A DNA stretch of 64,000 nucleotides, from positions 62,001 to 126,000 of the forward strand of contig NZ_LR656171.1 of NCBI RefSeq assembly GCF_902168435.1, read 5' to 3'. This stretch comes from Bacillus marasmi (GTDB taxonomy: Bacteria > Bacillota > Bacilli > Bacillales > Cytobacillaceae). Both the position numbers and the translations under genes were made by a program. Numbering within the stretch: position 1 is the first letter of the stretch; each line of letters starts with the position of its first letter. Below are positions 54,431 to 64,000 of this stretch, one piece after another. The notes beneath the pieces were generated by a model that saw only the letters and a program-made list of their open reading frames with translations, made no database searches and was not told the origin of the DNA.

Positions 54431-55933
54431 CTATAGGTTCTGCAATTGTCTTCGAAGAATTTTCCCTGTTGTATTTTTGGGTAATTCCTGCAAAAACTCT
54501 ACATATGTTGGTAGCTTATATTTTGCGATTTTTCCTTTACAAAACTCCAGTAGCTCACTTTCAGTCAATGAAGCATCTTTAGAAACGACAAAGGCTTTAA
54601 CCGCTTCCCCGTATTCTGGGTCGGGAACACCAATAACTGCTGTTTCGATAATCGCGGGATGTTCATAGATTACTTCTTCTACTTCCCGAGGATAGACATT
54701 ATATCCGCCGACTAGGATCACATCTTTTTTACGGTCAACAATATATAGATAACCTTCTTCATCCATTCGAGCCATATCACCTGTATAGAGCCAGCCATCG
54801 CGCAACGCCATCTCGGTCACTTCCGGCATGCCTAAATAGCCTTTCATCACATTTGGACCTTGAACAATTAATTCACCGATTTCACCGCGTGGCACTTCCT
54901 GACCATTTGGGTCGACGACCTTGTTTGTTACGTATGGGATATCAACGCCGATGGAGCCAGGCTTGCGTACACCTCGGATGGGATTAAAAGCTGTTACAGG
55001 TGATGCCTCCGACAACCCATAGCCTTCCATCACTTGCACTTCGTATTTCTGTTCAAACTTATTCAATAGCGCTACAGGCATTGGCGCCCCACCTGAAACA
55101 CAGCTTCTAATGGATTGGAAATCCTCAGCTGTTGCATCAGGTACTTGAAGGAGGAAATTATACATCGTTGGTACACCAGCGAAAATGGTGGCCTCCTGTT
55201 CGCGGATTGTTTTAACTACTTCTGTAGGGCTAAACTTTGGTAAAAGCAGCATCGTTGCACCACAGGTAATCGTCGCATTCAGGCAAACTGTCATACAAAA
55301 AACATGAAATATGGGTAGGACCGTGATAATTCGATCCTCATGGGTTAACTCAAACAATTTCGTACAGGCTTGGGCATTTGATCCCATATTCAGATGTGTG
55401 AGCATTGCGCCTTTTGGCTCACCTGTTGTGCCTGAAGTGTAAAGGATTACTGCAAGGTCATCCTTATCGATAATCGGGCTGATAAAATTAAGATTGGCAC
55501 TGGTGATAAACTGGTCGAAGCTCGATTCAGTATCGACTTTTTCTGTATATACGACAAAATCAAGATGTTTCAACTGCTGCTTCAAGTTAGCCAACACTGG
55601 TTGTAATTGAGGGATCGAGATGGCTGCTTTCGCTTCACTATTTGCTAATATATATTCTATTTCTCTTGGGCTAAAAATTGGATTAATCGGTACTGCCGCA
55701 GCACCTGACCTAAGAATACCGTAGTATGCGATAACAAAATGAGGAGTATTCCCTAGTAATAAGGCGACTGCATCTCCCTTACCAATCCCCTCTCTTGTTA
55801 GTGCCGCTGCGAAACGATCAACCAAAAAGTCTAATTCTGAATACGTGGTGCTTTTGTCCATAAATTGATAAACGGTCCTATCGGGGAAATCACCAGCAAT
55901 TCTTTTCAGATTCTCGTTTAAGTTCCAGCCCAA
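54431..55933 (-). CDS. long-chain acyl-CoA synthetase
   Basis: A 500-residue AMP-forming ligase that activates fatty acids to acyl-CoA. The P-loop is ILYTSGTTGEPKGAMLTHLN. VMEGYGLSEASPVTAFNP is the linker/adenine motif, WLYTGDMARMDEEGYLYIVDRKKD the hinge, and PKNTTGKILRRQL carries the catalytic Lys. It resembles LcfB/YhfL in length. Translation starts at TTG behind a G-rich ribosome site. It follows fadE on the same strand by 75 bp. Confidence 0.92.
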   Translation of the reverse strand: MGWNLNENLKRIAGDFPDRTVYQFMDKSTTYSELDFLVDRFAAALTREGIGKGDAVALLLGNTPHFVIAYYGILRSGAAAVPINPIFSPREIEYILANSEAKAAISIPQLQPVLANLKQQLKHLDFVVYTEKVDTESSFDQFITSANLNFISPIIDKDDLAVILYTSGTTGEPKGAMLTHLNMGSNAQACTKLFELTHEDRIITVLPIFHVFCMTVCLNATITCGATMLLLPKFSPTEVVKTIREQEATIFAGVPTMYNFLLQVPDATAEDFQSIRSCVSGGAPMPVALLNKFEQKYEVQVMEGYGLSEASPVTAFNPIRGVRKPGSIGVDIPYVTNKVVDPNGQEVPRGEIGELIVQGPNVMKGYLGMPEVTEMALRDGWLYTGDMARMDEEGYLYIVDRKKDVILVGGYNVYPREVEEVIYEHPAIIETAVIGVPDPEYGEAVKAFVVSKDASLTESELLEFCKGKIAKYKLPTYVEFLQELPKNTTGKILRRQLQNL

Positions 55934-56008
55934 ATGCCCCTGCCCCCTTCAAAATTTAAATTAGCTATACTAGAGTGAAACTATCAATTTTTGTTTTTTA
56001 TGATAAAA

Positions 56009-57790
56009 CTAGGCTAAATATTTTTCTGCTTCGATAATTTGCCCGGCAATATCACGTTTTAAAGCAATCGTGTTGCTCGGTTTAAAGCGAGTTAATTTTT
56101 TCAAAATAGACAATTGCATGCTTAACATTTCGTCTGTCTCAAGTGCGGCTATAGTTGTTTTCGCTTTTTCTTCGATGGAGCTAAACGCCTCTTGGCAATA
56201 AACTTGAGTCATTTTGATTTTAAGCTGCGATTTTGCAAGCCCTTCGGTTTCAATCGATTTTTTCGTACGCAGTATCGCACTTTCCATCGCAAAGATGTCG
56301 ATAATCATGTCAGCCAGTGCCTCAAGGACCTCCTGCTCGCGGTCAAGCGATTGCTGATATTTCATCACGGCACTTCCACCTGTCATGAGGAAAATCTTCT
56401 TGGCAGCTTCTAACATCGCAGATTCTTTAGACAAGTTTTCATCATCGACAATCGCTGGCATATAAGAGATTAATTCCTTTTGAAGCTTTTGTGCTTCCGC
56501 TAATAGTGGCAGTTCCCCTTTCATTGCTTTTTTCAATAAGGTTCCCGGAATTAATAGACGATTAATTTCATTTGTCCCTTCAAAAATCCGATTAATTCGC
56601 GAATCACGATAAAGACGCTCAATATGATAGTCCTGTGTAAATCCATATCCACCGTGGATTTGAACCCCTTCATCAACCACAAAATCAAGACACTCAGAGC
56701 CAAACACCTTGTTAATGGAGCATTCGATTGCATATTCCTCAACTGCTCTAGCAATCTCTCGACCATAGTCAGCAGAATTCTTATCAATCGACTCCATTGC
56801 CCCGTCAATAAGACCTGTTGTCCGGTAAACTAAGCTTTCCGCAACATAAGTTCGGACTGACATCTCGGCTAATTTCTTTTGGATTAGCGGGAAACTAGTA
56901 AGTGACTTTCCAAACTGCTTGCGGTCCTTTGCATATTTGACACCAAGTTCGATTGCCCATTTGGATGAACCAACTGTACCTACCGCTAATTTGTAACGCC
57001 CAATATTTAATATGTTAAAAGCGATCACATGACCTCGGCCAACTTCGCCAAGGACATTTTCAACCGGAACCTGGCAATCCTCTAGTATTAACGTCCGAGT
57101 CGATGACCCTTTAATTCCCATTTTCTTTTCTTCTACACCAGTTGAGACACCTGAGTAACCTTTTTCAACAATAAACGCTGTGAATTTTTCACCATCGACT
57201 TTTGCATAGACAATAAACACATCTGCAAAGCCCGCGTTCGTAATAAATTGCTTAGTGCCGTTGATCATGTAATGCGTTCCTTCTTGATTCAGCACAGCAG
57301 TCGTTTTAGCACCTAAGGCATCTGAACCTGATGAAGGTTCAGTTAGGCAGTATGCCGCTAATTTCTCACCCGTCGCAAGACTCGGAAGATATTTGGATTT
57401 CTGGTCCTCATTACCGAATAATACAATCGGAAGACTACCGATGCCGACATGAGCACCATGGCTTAGTGCAAACGAGGAGCCTCTCACCATATTTTCCGTA
57501 ATCATCGATGAGCTTACTTTATCAAGGCCGGTTCCACCGTAGGCTTCAGGTACATCGGCACCGAGGAGGCCAAGCTCTCCAGCTTGCTTCAGTAAACGTA
57601 CGGTCTGCTCAAGATTTTGCTTTTCAATTTCCTCATCGTGCGGGAACACTTCGCCCTCAATAAAATCAGAGGTCATTTTGGCAATCATTTTGTGCTCATC
57701 CGTTAAGTCCTCGGGCGTGAAAATAGTTTCTGGTTTTGTTTCTCCCAATAAAAAGCTACCACCACGTATGCGTTCTTGTTTAACCGTCAT
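56009..57790 (-). CDS. fadE: acyl-CoA dehydrogenase FadE
   Basis: A 593-residue flavoenzyme making trans-2-enoyl-CoA in beta-oxidation. It has the FAD/substrate motifs YCLTEPSSGSDALGAKTTA and RKQFGKSLTSFPLIQKKLAEM, the catalytic Glu region YRDSRINRIFEGTNEINRL, and a C-terminal ~170-residue extension typical of Bacillus FadE (594 residues). TGGAGG precedes the ATG. It is third in the fadN-fadA-fadE operon. Confidence 0.95.
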   Translation of the reverse strand: MTVKQERIRGGSFLLGETKPETIFTPEDLTDEHKMIAKMTSDFIEGEVFPHDEEIEKQNLEQTVRLLKQAGELGLLGADVPEAYGGTGLDKVSSSMITENMVRGSSFALSHGAHVGIGSLPIVLFGNEDQKSKYLPSLATGEKLAAYCLTEPSSGSDALGAKTTAVLNQEGTHYMINGTKQFITNAGFADVFIVYAKVDGEKFTAFIVEKGYSGVSTGVEEKKMGIKGSSTRTLILEDCQVPVENVLGEVGRGHVIAFNILNIGRYKLAVGTVGSSKWAIELGVKYAKDRKQFGKSLTSFPLIQKKLAEMSVRTYVAESLVYRTTGLIDGAMESIDKNSADYGREIARAVEEYAIECSINKVFGSECLDFVVDEGVQIHGGYGFTQDYHIERLYRDSRINRIFEGTNEINRLLIPGTLLKKAMKGELPLLAEAQKLQKELISYMPAIVDDENLSKESAMLEAAKKIFLMTGGSAVMKYQQSLDREQEVLEALADMIIDIFAMESAILRTKKSIETEGLAKSQLKIKMTQVYCQEAFSSIEEKAKTTIAALETDEMLSMQLSILKKLTRFKPSNTIALKRDIAGQIIEAEKYLA

Positions 57791-57854
57791 TAGTAGATTC
57801 CTCCAATTTTTATTATTTTTTTAAAATAATCCCAGTCACGCTTAGCAAATCGAT

Positions 57855-59039
57855 TTATGGATTCGGGAATTCAAATACTCCCGCTGCTCCCATTCCTCCA
57901 CCAATACACATTGATACAACACCGTATTTGCTCTGACGCCTGCGAGCCTCATGCATAAGTGAGACGGTCAGCTTTGCTCCAGTACAGCCTAGCGGATGCC
58001 CTAAAGCAATCGCCCCACCATTCACATTTACCTTTTCTTCATCTAATTCCAAATGGTCGATGACATATTTGCACTGAGACGCAAATGCTTCATTAATTTC
58101 AAATAAATCAACCTGGTCTTTCGTGATGCCCGCCAGTTTCAGTGCCTTCGGAATTGCAACAACCGGACCAATCCCCATGACGTCAGGCTCAACTCCTCCA
58201 ACAGCAAATGAACGAAAAATTGCCAATGGTTGCAGCCCCAAAGCCTCTGCCTTTTCTCTCGACATAACGACTACCGCTGCTGCTCCATCACTTGTTTGCG
58301 AGGAATTTCCAGCCGTTACACTGCCACGCACATGAAAGGCTGGCTTTAATTTGGATAGTGACTCCAGATTTGTTCCAGGCCGAACCCCCTCATCACTGTC
58401 AAAAATAAAGCTCTCTTTAACGATCTTCCCTTCCTTGTTCGTATAACGGTTGGTCACTTCAACTGGGACAATTTCCTCCTGAAACCTGCCCTCATTAATC
58501 GCCTGTGCCGCCTTTTGATGGCTCCTAACCGCAAATTGGTCTTGCTCAATGCGTGTCACACCAAACCTTTGCGCAACCTGCTCCGCAGTATGCCCCATCG
58601 AGCAGTAGATTTCTGGAGCATGCTCCACAAGATAAGGGTTCGGTAATGGTTTATAGCCAGACATCGGAACATGACTCATGCTTTCCACACCGCCAGCCAC
58701 AATCACATCGGCAAAGCCAGCCATGATTCTCTCAGCAGCAATTGCAATGGCTTGTAAGCCTGATGAACAGAATCTATTAATCACGTAACCTGGAACAGAT
58801 GCCGGTAAACCCGAGCGTAAGGCAACAATTCTTCCCAAATTTAAGCCCTGCTCTCCCTCTGGCATCGCGCAGCCGATAATCACATCCTCTACTTCTTCCG
58901 GACTCAGTCCATTTGCGCGATTAATGCTCTCCTTTACTACGATACCGCCTAAATCCTCTGGTCTTGTAAACCGAAGTGAGCCCTTCCTAGACCTCCCGAC
59001 TGCCGTTCTTACACCTGAAACGATTACCGCTTCTCTCAA
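57855..59039 (-). CDS. fadA: acetyl-CoA acetyltransferase (3-ketoacyl-CoA thiolase) FadA
   Basis: A 394-residue thiolase that splits 3-ketoacyl-CoA with CoA. The nucleophilic Cys is in [14 protein letters not shown]; His and Cys of the C-terminal site are in [10 protein letters not shown] and CIGGGMG. The start is TTG giving [12 protein letters not shown], with GAAGGAGGT 7 nt upstream; a TTG six codons earlier overlaps that site. It is second in the operon. Confidence 0.95.
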   Translation of the reverse strand: MREAVIVSGVRTAVGRSRKGSLRFTRPEDLGGIVVKESINRANGLSPEEVEDVIIGCAMPEGEQGLNLGRIVALRSGLPASVPGYVINRFCSSGLQAIAIAAERIMAGFADVIVAGGVESMSHVPMSGYKPLPNPYLVEHAPEIYCSMGHTAEQVAQRFGVTRIEQDQFAVRSHQKAAQAINEGRFQEEIVPVEVTNRYTNKEGKIVKESFIFDSDEGVRPGTNLESLSKLKPAFHVRGSVTAGNSSQTSDGAAAVVVMSREKAEALGLQPLAIFRSFAVGGVEPDVMGIGPVVAIPKALKLAGITKDQVDLFEINEAFASQCKYVIDHLELDEEKVNVNGGAIALGHPLGCTGAKLTVSLMHEARRRQSKYGVVSMCIGGGMGAAGVFEFPNP

Positions 59040-59096
59040 TTTACGAACCTCCTTCAACTGTTAACCTTGAATATAGATTTAGTTTATTTGCTCCAG

Positions 59097-59252
59097 CGTT
59101 GGTCGGGGCTGAGCAAGCCGTTTCCGCTTTTCTGTCTAGCTCCAGCGGCTAGCCCCTCGAACGCTTCGGTCAATCAATTGAAGTCAAAATACGACTTCAT
59201 TTGCTTGCCCTCCACCGTTGGTCGGGGCTGATCGAGCCGCTTCCGCTTTTCT
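59097..59252. repeat. duplicated 37-bp repeat between fadN and fadA
   Basis: Two direct copies of CGTTGGTCGGGGCTG followed by AGCC and TTTCCGCTTTTCT (59097-59133 and 59216-59252). Between them lie a CTAGCTCCAGCGGCTAG-type palindrome and a GAAGTC/GACTTC hairpin. Sequences like the CTAGCTCCAGCGG block are widespread intergenic repeats in Bacillaceae. It sits inside the fad operon and could separate fadN from fadA expression. Confidence 0.65.
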
Positions 59253-59255
59253 AAT

Positions 59256-61655
59256 TTAATTTCTCAATGGCTTCCCCTTTAATAGCATGTGCTGCATTCT
59301 TTGCTGACTTTTTGGTTCGCCACAAAGACTAATAAATGCTTCCCGTTCTAGATCCAGCAAGTACTGTTCTGTCACATAGGAATTAGCTGCTATATCTCCT
59401 CCAGCCAGTACATATGCTAGTTTTTTAGCAATTTTCTCATCATGCTCGCTGATAAATCCGCTGCATTTCATCTGATAGATTCCTAGCTTCAGCACCGCTT
59501 CTCCTGGTGTTCCAACAACCCGAACTTTCTTCTGTTGTTTTGGTGTAAAACCAGTTGCATCCAGAGCCAGAACAGACTGTTTTGCATCATATAAGAGATA
59601 ATCCTTGTTAACAGTAACCTTGTCTTCATTTGTTAATATCCCTAAGTCTCTCGCATCTTTTGCACTTGTTGATACTTTCCCCATTGCTATTGCTTCAAAG
59701 GTACGGTTCACAAATGGCTGCAGGTCAACTACACCATCCACATCGACTGATTCAATATTACGAAGTAGCAATTCCTTATTACCGCCTCCGCCAGGAATTA
59801 GGCCAACACCAACTTCGACCAACCCCATATACGTTTCAGCAGCAGCCTGAATTTTTGAAGCTGGTAAGCAGATTTCTGTACCACCACCAAGCGTCATCGC
59901 AAAAGGAGCAGCAACGACAGGTTTTTCAAAATACTTAACTGCCATCGTCATATCCTGAAAGGCTTTGACAATTTGCTCGATTTCAAACCAGTTTTCATCC
60001 TGTGCCTCCATCAGAAGCATCATAAGGTTCGCACCGACACAGAAGTTCTTCCCTTGATTCCCGATGACAAGGCCACGATAGTTTTTTGACACCTCCTCTA
60101 GAGAGCGATTGACCATTTGGATAATATCTGCTCCTATTGCATTGCTGTGTGAATGAAATTCTAAGCACGCAACGTCGTCTCCGATATCAATGAGTGATGC
60201 TCCACTGTTTTGAAAAATGATTTTGTTTTGTTCTTTTAACTTTGATAATTGAATGATTTGCTCTGATTCTTGAATTGAGGAACGATCTCCGTTAATTGTA
60301 GTGTAGAAGGTATGTTGGTTTTCTTTTTTATAAAATGAAGCTTGTCCAGTTTGAAGCATGTCCTCTATCCAGCTCGGAATGCGCTCGCCCTCCTGCTTCA
60401 TTTTGGCGACAGACTCTCCGACACCAAGGGCATCCCAAAGTTCAAACGGCCCGAGCTCCCAATTGAAGCCCCATTTCATCGCTTGGTCGATTGCGACGAT
60501 ATCATCAGCAATCTCTGGAATTTTTTCAGCACAATAAAGCAGAACTTTCTTTGTAATCGCCCAAGTAAATTCACCTGCAGTGTCCTTCGCATAAAGAAGG
60601 GTACGAATTTTATCCGCTAATGTTTTTGCCGATTTGGCCATTTCTAATGAGGGAAATGTTGTTTTATTTTTTGGTCGATATTCTAAAGTTTTGTAATCAA
60701 GGACTTTGATTTCAGTGCCCTTATCAGTCTTTAGTTTTTTATAAAATCCAGCTCGTGTTTTATCACCTAACAATCGTTGTTGGACCATCTGCTCCAAAAA
60801 TTCCGGTATCTTAAAGACTGTTTTTTCCTGCTCATCTTTCGTATTTTGATAAACATTATTCGCCACGCTTACAAACGTATCTAATCCGACAAGATCTAAT
60901 GTCCTAAACGTTGCACTTTTAGGTCGTCCAAGCACTGGACCAGTAAGTTCGTCGACTTGTTCGACGGTAAACTCTCGCTTTAACATTTCCTCGATCGTAA
61001 CCATTAATCCGTACGTACCAATCCGGTTCGCGACAAAATTTGGAGTATCCTTTGCTAGTACTACACCCTTACCAAGCTTTCTTTCACTGAACTCTTTCAT
61101 GAATGAAATGATAGCGGGATCAGTGTCACGGTGCGGAATGATTTCGAGAAGCTTCATGTAACGCGGTGGATTGAAAAAGTGTGTCCCCAGAAAGAGTTTC
61201 CGGAACTCTTCAGAGCATTCCTCCACCATCGCTTGAATCGATACACCTGATGTGTTCGAGCTAACAATCGTTCCTGGTTTCCAATGCTGCTCAATTTTAC
61301 GAAACAGCTCCTTTTTCGCTTGGAGATTTTCTACAATAACCTCGATGACCCAATCCACTTCGGATATCTGATGAAGATGATCTTCAATATTGCCAACGGA
61401 AATCAAATTTACATCTTCCCGACTATAAAGCGGGCTCGGTTTCACCTTTAACATTGCTTCCTTTGCCTTCAATGAAAACCGATTGCGAAAGGCTGAGTCT
61501 ACCACCGTTAGGCCGTTTTGACGATCTTGTTCCGTTAAGGACGGAGGGACAATGTCTAACAAAAGCGTTTGAATTCCCACATTAGCTAAATGTGCTGCAA
61601 TCCCAGAACCCATAACACCAGATCCGATGACAGCTGCTTTACGAATTTTGGTCAT
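59256..61655 (-). CDS. fadN: 3-hydroxyacyl-CoA dehydrogenase / enoyl-CoA hydratase FadN
   Basis: A 799-residue bifunctional beta-oxidation enzyme. Residues 1-~300 are the NAD-binding dehydrogenase (AVIGSGVMGSGIAAHLANVG; catalytic region LGTHFFNPPRYMKLLEII). The C-terminal part is hydratase/isomerase-like (GNQGKNFCVGANLMML, GGGTEICLPASK, VGLIPGGGGNKELLL). It is first in the operon, with TGGAGG before the ATG. A LysR gene is divergent from it. I found no clear FadR box. Confidence 0.95.
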   Translation of the reverse strand: MTKIRKAAVIGSGVMGSGIAAHLANVGIQTLLLDIVPPSLTEQDRQNGLTVVDSAFRNRFSLKAKEAMLKVKPSPLYSREDVNLISVGNIEDHLHQISEVDWVIEVIVENLQAKKELFRKIEQHWKPGTIVSSNTSGVSIQAMVEECSEEFRKLFLGTHFFNPPRYMKLLEIIPHRDTDPAIISFMKEFSERKLGKGVVLAKDTPNFVANRIGTYGLMVTIEEMLKREFTVEQVDELTGPVLGRPKSATFRTLDLVGLDTFVSVANNVYQNTKDEQEKTVFKIPEFLEQMVQQRLLGDKTRAGFYKKLKTDKGTEIKVLDYKTLEYRPKNKTTFPSLEMAKSAKTLADKIRTLLYAKDTAGEFTWAITKKVLLYCAEKIPEIADDIVAIDQAMKWGFNWELGPFELWDALGVGESVAKMKQEGERIPSWIEDMLQTGQASFYKKENQHTFYTTINGDRSSIQESEQIIQLSKLKEQNKIIFQNSGASLIDIGDDVACLEFHSHSNAIGADIIQMVNRSLEEVSKNYRGLVIGNQGKNFCVGANLMMLLMEAQDENWFEIEQIVKAFQDMTMAVKYFEKPVVAAPFAMTLGGGTEICLPASKIQAAAETYMGLVEVGVGLIPGGGGNKELLLRNIESVDVDGVVDLQPFVNRTFEAIAMGKVSTSAKDARDLGILTNEDKVTVNKDYLLYDAKQSVLALDATGFTPKQQKKVRVVGTPGEAVLKLGIYQMKCSGFISEHDEKIAKKLAYVLAGGDIAANSYVTEQYLLDLEREAFISLCGEPKSQQRMQHMLLKGKPLRN

Positions 61656-61855
61656 GATAATCCTCCATTTCCGTTATCTATTATTTAAATTCCAATTAGT
61701 AGTGAGCACCTAGCTTTAAATTTGTATGCGTTTTCATCCTTCCTTTTAGTATTTTTCTGAATATTTCAAATTTATTGTACAATTCGTTTTTCCTAAAGTA
61801 AAATTAATAAAAGTAATAATTCCTTTAGCCAAACTAATAAAAGGGAGAGATCATT

Positions 61856-62764
61856 ATTAATCTTGAACAGTTGGAATATATCGTTGAGGTAGCTAAAACT
61901 GGATCGCTTTCGATTGCGTCGCAAAAGCTTCACGTAACCCAATCGGCTATTAGTCAATCTATTACTAACTTCGAAAATGAATTAGGGATAAAAGTCTTTC
62001 GCCGCTCACGGCTCGGGGCTGAGCCAACGACTGAGGGCAAGCCAATCATTAGAAAAGCTTATGAGGTCTTAAGGAAAATTCAGGAGCTCAAGGAGGAAGC
62101 TGAAGTCCACTCCAATTTGATAAGTGGAGAGCTACGATTAGCAACCGTTCCCGGTACGATGGCATTCATGATTAAAGCATTGTCAAACTTTAAAATGAGT
62201 TATCCATATGTTCACGTTGAAATTACCGAAAAAAGTTCAAGGGAAATAATTGAAGATATTAAGCAAAACAAACTAGACATCGGCGTAGTCATTATGACAG
62301 CGGACAAGCTTAAAGCGGAATCAAATCATATTGAAATCTTAAAGAAAGGTAAAATGATTGCAGCCGTAAGTAGAAATTCACCTTTGGCCTTATTGGAATC
62401 TCTCCCCCTTAATGAACTAAAACATCAACCATTTGTCTTGTATCAGGAAGAATCCGTCAAATGGTTTATTGAGGACATCACAGCAAAATACGGTGCTGTC
62501 GATGTATTATTTTGGACAAATAACGTAGATGCAATTAGAAGTGCTGTTAGAGAAGGTATGGCCATTACAGTTGGTTCAGAATTCATTATAAAAAACGACC
62601 CTTCCATTCTCCAAGGAGAAGGAATTCCGATTGACATAACTGATTATCACCTCACGAATTGCCTCGGCTTAGTTCGCTCAGAAAAAAAACAACTTTCTGT
62701 GATTACAAAAAACTTTGTCCGAGAGCTAAAGGCAGAATTAAAACGCGTAAATCCTCCCTTTTGA
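61856..62764 (+). CDS. LysR-family regulator, probable ATT start
   Basis: A 302-residue LysR regulator. The N-terminal helix-turn-helix is TGSLSIASQKLHVTQSAISQ, with SITNFENELGIKVFRRSR following; the effector domain starts near residue 90 (GELRLATVPGTM). ATG/GTG/TTG starts fit badly: the first TTG (61871) is 23 nt after GGGAG. The in-frame ATT at 61856 is 8 nt after GGGAG and gives (M)NLEQLEYIVEVAKTGS, the normal LysR N terminus. It is divergent from fadN, a common arrangement for its target. Confidence 0.85.
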   Translation: MNLEQLEYIVEVAKTGSLSIASQKLHVTQSAISQSITNFENELGIKVFRRSRLGAEPTTEGKPIIRKAYEVLRKIQELKEEAEVHSNLISGELRLATVPGTMAFMIKALSNFKMSYPYVHVEITEKSSREIIEDIKQNKLDIGVVIMTADKLKAESNHIEILKKGKMIAAVSRNSPLALLESLPLNELKHQPFVLYQEESVKWFIEDITAKYGAVDVLFWTNNVDAIRSAVREGMAITVGSEFIIKNDPSILQGEGIPIDITDYHLTNCLGLVRSEKKQLSVITKNFVRELKAELKRVNPPF

Positions 62765-62869
62765 AAATTCTCAAATCATTTGAGTTTACAATGAACCGAA
62801 ATATACTCCGCATTGTTTAGAAGTCATAAAAGATACAAATACTAACAAAAACATGACGGAGTCTCGTTG

Positions 62870-63733
62870 ATGCGAAACAAGAAATCAATTAATAGGTACC
62901 CTTTTATCATCCTAGGTATTATTTATTTTATTCTATTGATCATCACGTTTTATAAAAGTAAAGACCGCAAAAGACATGTGGTTCTATTGCTCAATTATGC
63001 AGGTTTTGCGTACATCTTCGAATACTTTGTTGTTGCATTATTTGATGGTTATGTTTATAAACCAAACTTTTTCAAGCAAAAAAAGGTGGATAGTATATTT
63101 GGTGCTGTCTGGTCACAATTTTTTTATGTCCCAGTTGCTGCACTTTTTATTACTGTCTTTGGACTTGGATGGAAAATGAAATTACTATTTAGCACCCTTT
63201 TCTTGTTAATTGAACGAATATTTATTAAAATAGGCGTTTATAAAAACAAATGGTGGAAAACAAGCTATACTTTTTTGTTAATTCTTCTTTCATTTTTTTT
63301 AAATGATAAATGGAATCAGCAACTAATAAAACGAAATCCATTCTATTTGTTTATCTCATTTACTAATACCATTCAAGTTACATGGATGAATATTCTGTAC
63401 ATTTTTGCATTATTTAAAAAAGTACGTTATGGCATTCCTCCGTTTTTATCCTGGAAAGAGCATTTTAAGATCGCTCCACTTAATGTATTTCTTATATCAT
63501 TACTGACTGCATGGTGGATAAAGGACGATAGTGTCATGGCTAAGCTAAAATCTTTATTAGTTATGATTGTTGCAGATTTCATTTTGAGAAAAAATAAAAT
63601 GTTGAAAGTGAAAAGAATTACTTATTTACCGATTATTTATTTCCTCAATATTAAATCAGCAAGTATTCTCCGAAAGTTAGTATACGGTGATGTTAACTCG
63701 AGAATTGAAGACTCTGTTTCTAATACGAGGTAA
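62870..63733 (+). CDS. CBO0543-type multi-pass membrane protein
   Basis: A 287-residue protein with about eight membrane segments (FIILGIIYFILLIITFY, then FAYIFEYFVVALF and others). GVYKNKWWKTSYTF and the spacing of helices fit the CBO0543 family of Firmicute membrane proteins. GGAG lies 8 nt before the ATG. Dispersed element F starts about 10 bp after the stop. The function is unknown. Confidence 0.65.
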   Translation: MRNKKSINRYPFIILGIIYFILLIITFYKSKDRKRHVVLLLNYAGFAYIFEYFVVALFDGYVYKPNFFKQKKVDSIFGAVWSQFFYVPVAALFITVFGLGWKMKLLFSTLFLLIERIFIKIGVYKNKWWKTSYTFLLILLSFFLNDKWNQQLIKRNPFYLFISFTNTIQVTWMNILYIFALFKKVRYGIPPFLSWKEHFKIAPLNVFLISLLTAWWIKDDSVMAKLKSLLVMIVADFILRKNKMLKVKRITYLPIIYFLNIKSASILRKLVYGDVNSRIEDSVSNTR

Positions 63734-63743
63734 GGTGACATTC

Positions 63744-64000
63744 AAAAAAACAAAGCTGGGACAGAACTAAATTGTCCGCTATAAAAACGAATGATTTTTA
63801 TGTACGTATGAGAATAAATAAGCGGAGAATTTCCCGTTATTGTATGTAAGGGGGCTAAATGAGCTGAAATAAGAGGAGAATTTCCGCTTAACCACTCTCA
63901 CAAAGACAATATCCAGTGATTTTTATGAAATAAACGGAAAAACTCCCTTTATTCTTAACGAAATATGGGCATTTCACAAAATAAGCGGAATTCTTCCGCT
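63744..64000 (+). repeat. dispersed 3'-UTR repeat element, copy F (cut by window end)
   Basis: It opens with the terminal repeat AAAGCTGGGACAGAACTAAA just after the CBO0543 gene stop. Palindromes follow near 63818, 63869, 63929 and 63980, in the same order as copies B and D. The terminator hairpin and far terminal repeat would lie beyond the window. Confidence 0.8.

Noticed and set aside
61656-61855. A FadR operator before fadN
   Set aside because: Only weak ATTCA/TGAAT fragments are present; no paired site matching the consensus.

Overview
This is a low-GC chromosomal segment from an endospore-forming Bacillaceae bacterium. The evidence is a KinB-like sporulation kinase, BclA-C-type and DUF4183 exosporium proteins, a FadN/FadA/FadE operon, a KimA gene behind a c-di-AMP riboswitch, strong AGGAGG ribosome sites with many TTG/GTG starts, and SigA-type promoters. 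A genus near Bacillus/Neobacillus is my guess only. I see no rRNA, tRNA, CRISPR array, transposase or prophage block.

Layout. 1-8.5 kb: small DUF2922/DUF1659 proteins, a VWA-like protein, an orphan holin, a KinB-like kinase, a MarR regulator, a CBS protein, a YitT protein, methionine gamma-lyase and a fused ABC transporter. 8.7-16.4 kb: a PAS-GGDEF cyclase, a half-size FAD protein, a CwlO-like NlpC/P60 hydrolase, membrane proteins and a PlsC acyltransferase. 16.4-25.4 kb: DUF421 protein, KatG, and an operon of a methyltransferase with a DedA protein fused in frame to a seven-repeat RCC1-like propeller. 25.5-30 kb: ZTP riboswitch and folD, small hypotheticals, and a PAS protein behind an FNR-type promoter. 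30-35.5 kb: DUF6544, NmrA-like/MarR pair, and a frameshifted kimA under a c-di-AMP riboswitch. 35.6-40 kb: two abutting metalloid-resistance operons (arsR-acr3-arsC; arsR-like, permease, mini-thioredoxin). 40-43 kb: amino-acid permease under a single-aptamer glycine riboswitch, and a DUF2809 protein. 43-51 kb: DUF885 peptidase, two probable spore-surface proteins, Fe-alcohol dehydrogenase, PstS alone behind a Pho box, three exosporium-type proteins, and a DUF2935 protein. 51.5-62.8 kb: PepF, duplicated thioesterases, and a fatty-acid beta-oxidation operon (fadN-fadA-fadE plus acyl-CoA synthetase) divergent from a LysR regulator. The end holds a CBO0543-type membrane protein.

The most unusual signal is a dispersed non-coding repeat (17.2, 26.5, 29.4, 42.4, 51.1 and 63.7 kb). 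Each copy has about four imperfect palindromes spaced 50-65 bp. The four complete copies also carry a terminator-like hairpin at the far end, and most ends carry a GAGGCTGGGACA-type terminal repeat. Every copy has its palindrome array facing the 3' end of a neighbouring gene (katG, folD, the PAS gene, the DUF2809 gene, pepF, the CBO0543 gene), and in one case it supplies that gene's last codons and stop. It behaves like a portable 3'-UTR/terminator cassette. Other structural points are the DedA-RCC1 fusion with its own internal ribosome site, the kimA frameshift, a set of four 22-bp palindromically arranged repeats at 46.7-46.8 kb, and an apparent ATT start on the LysR gene.
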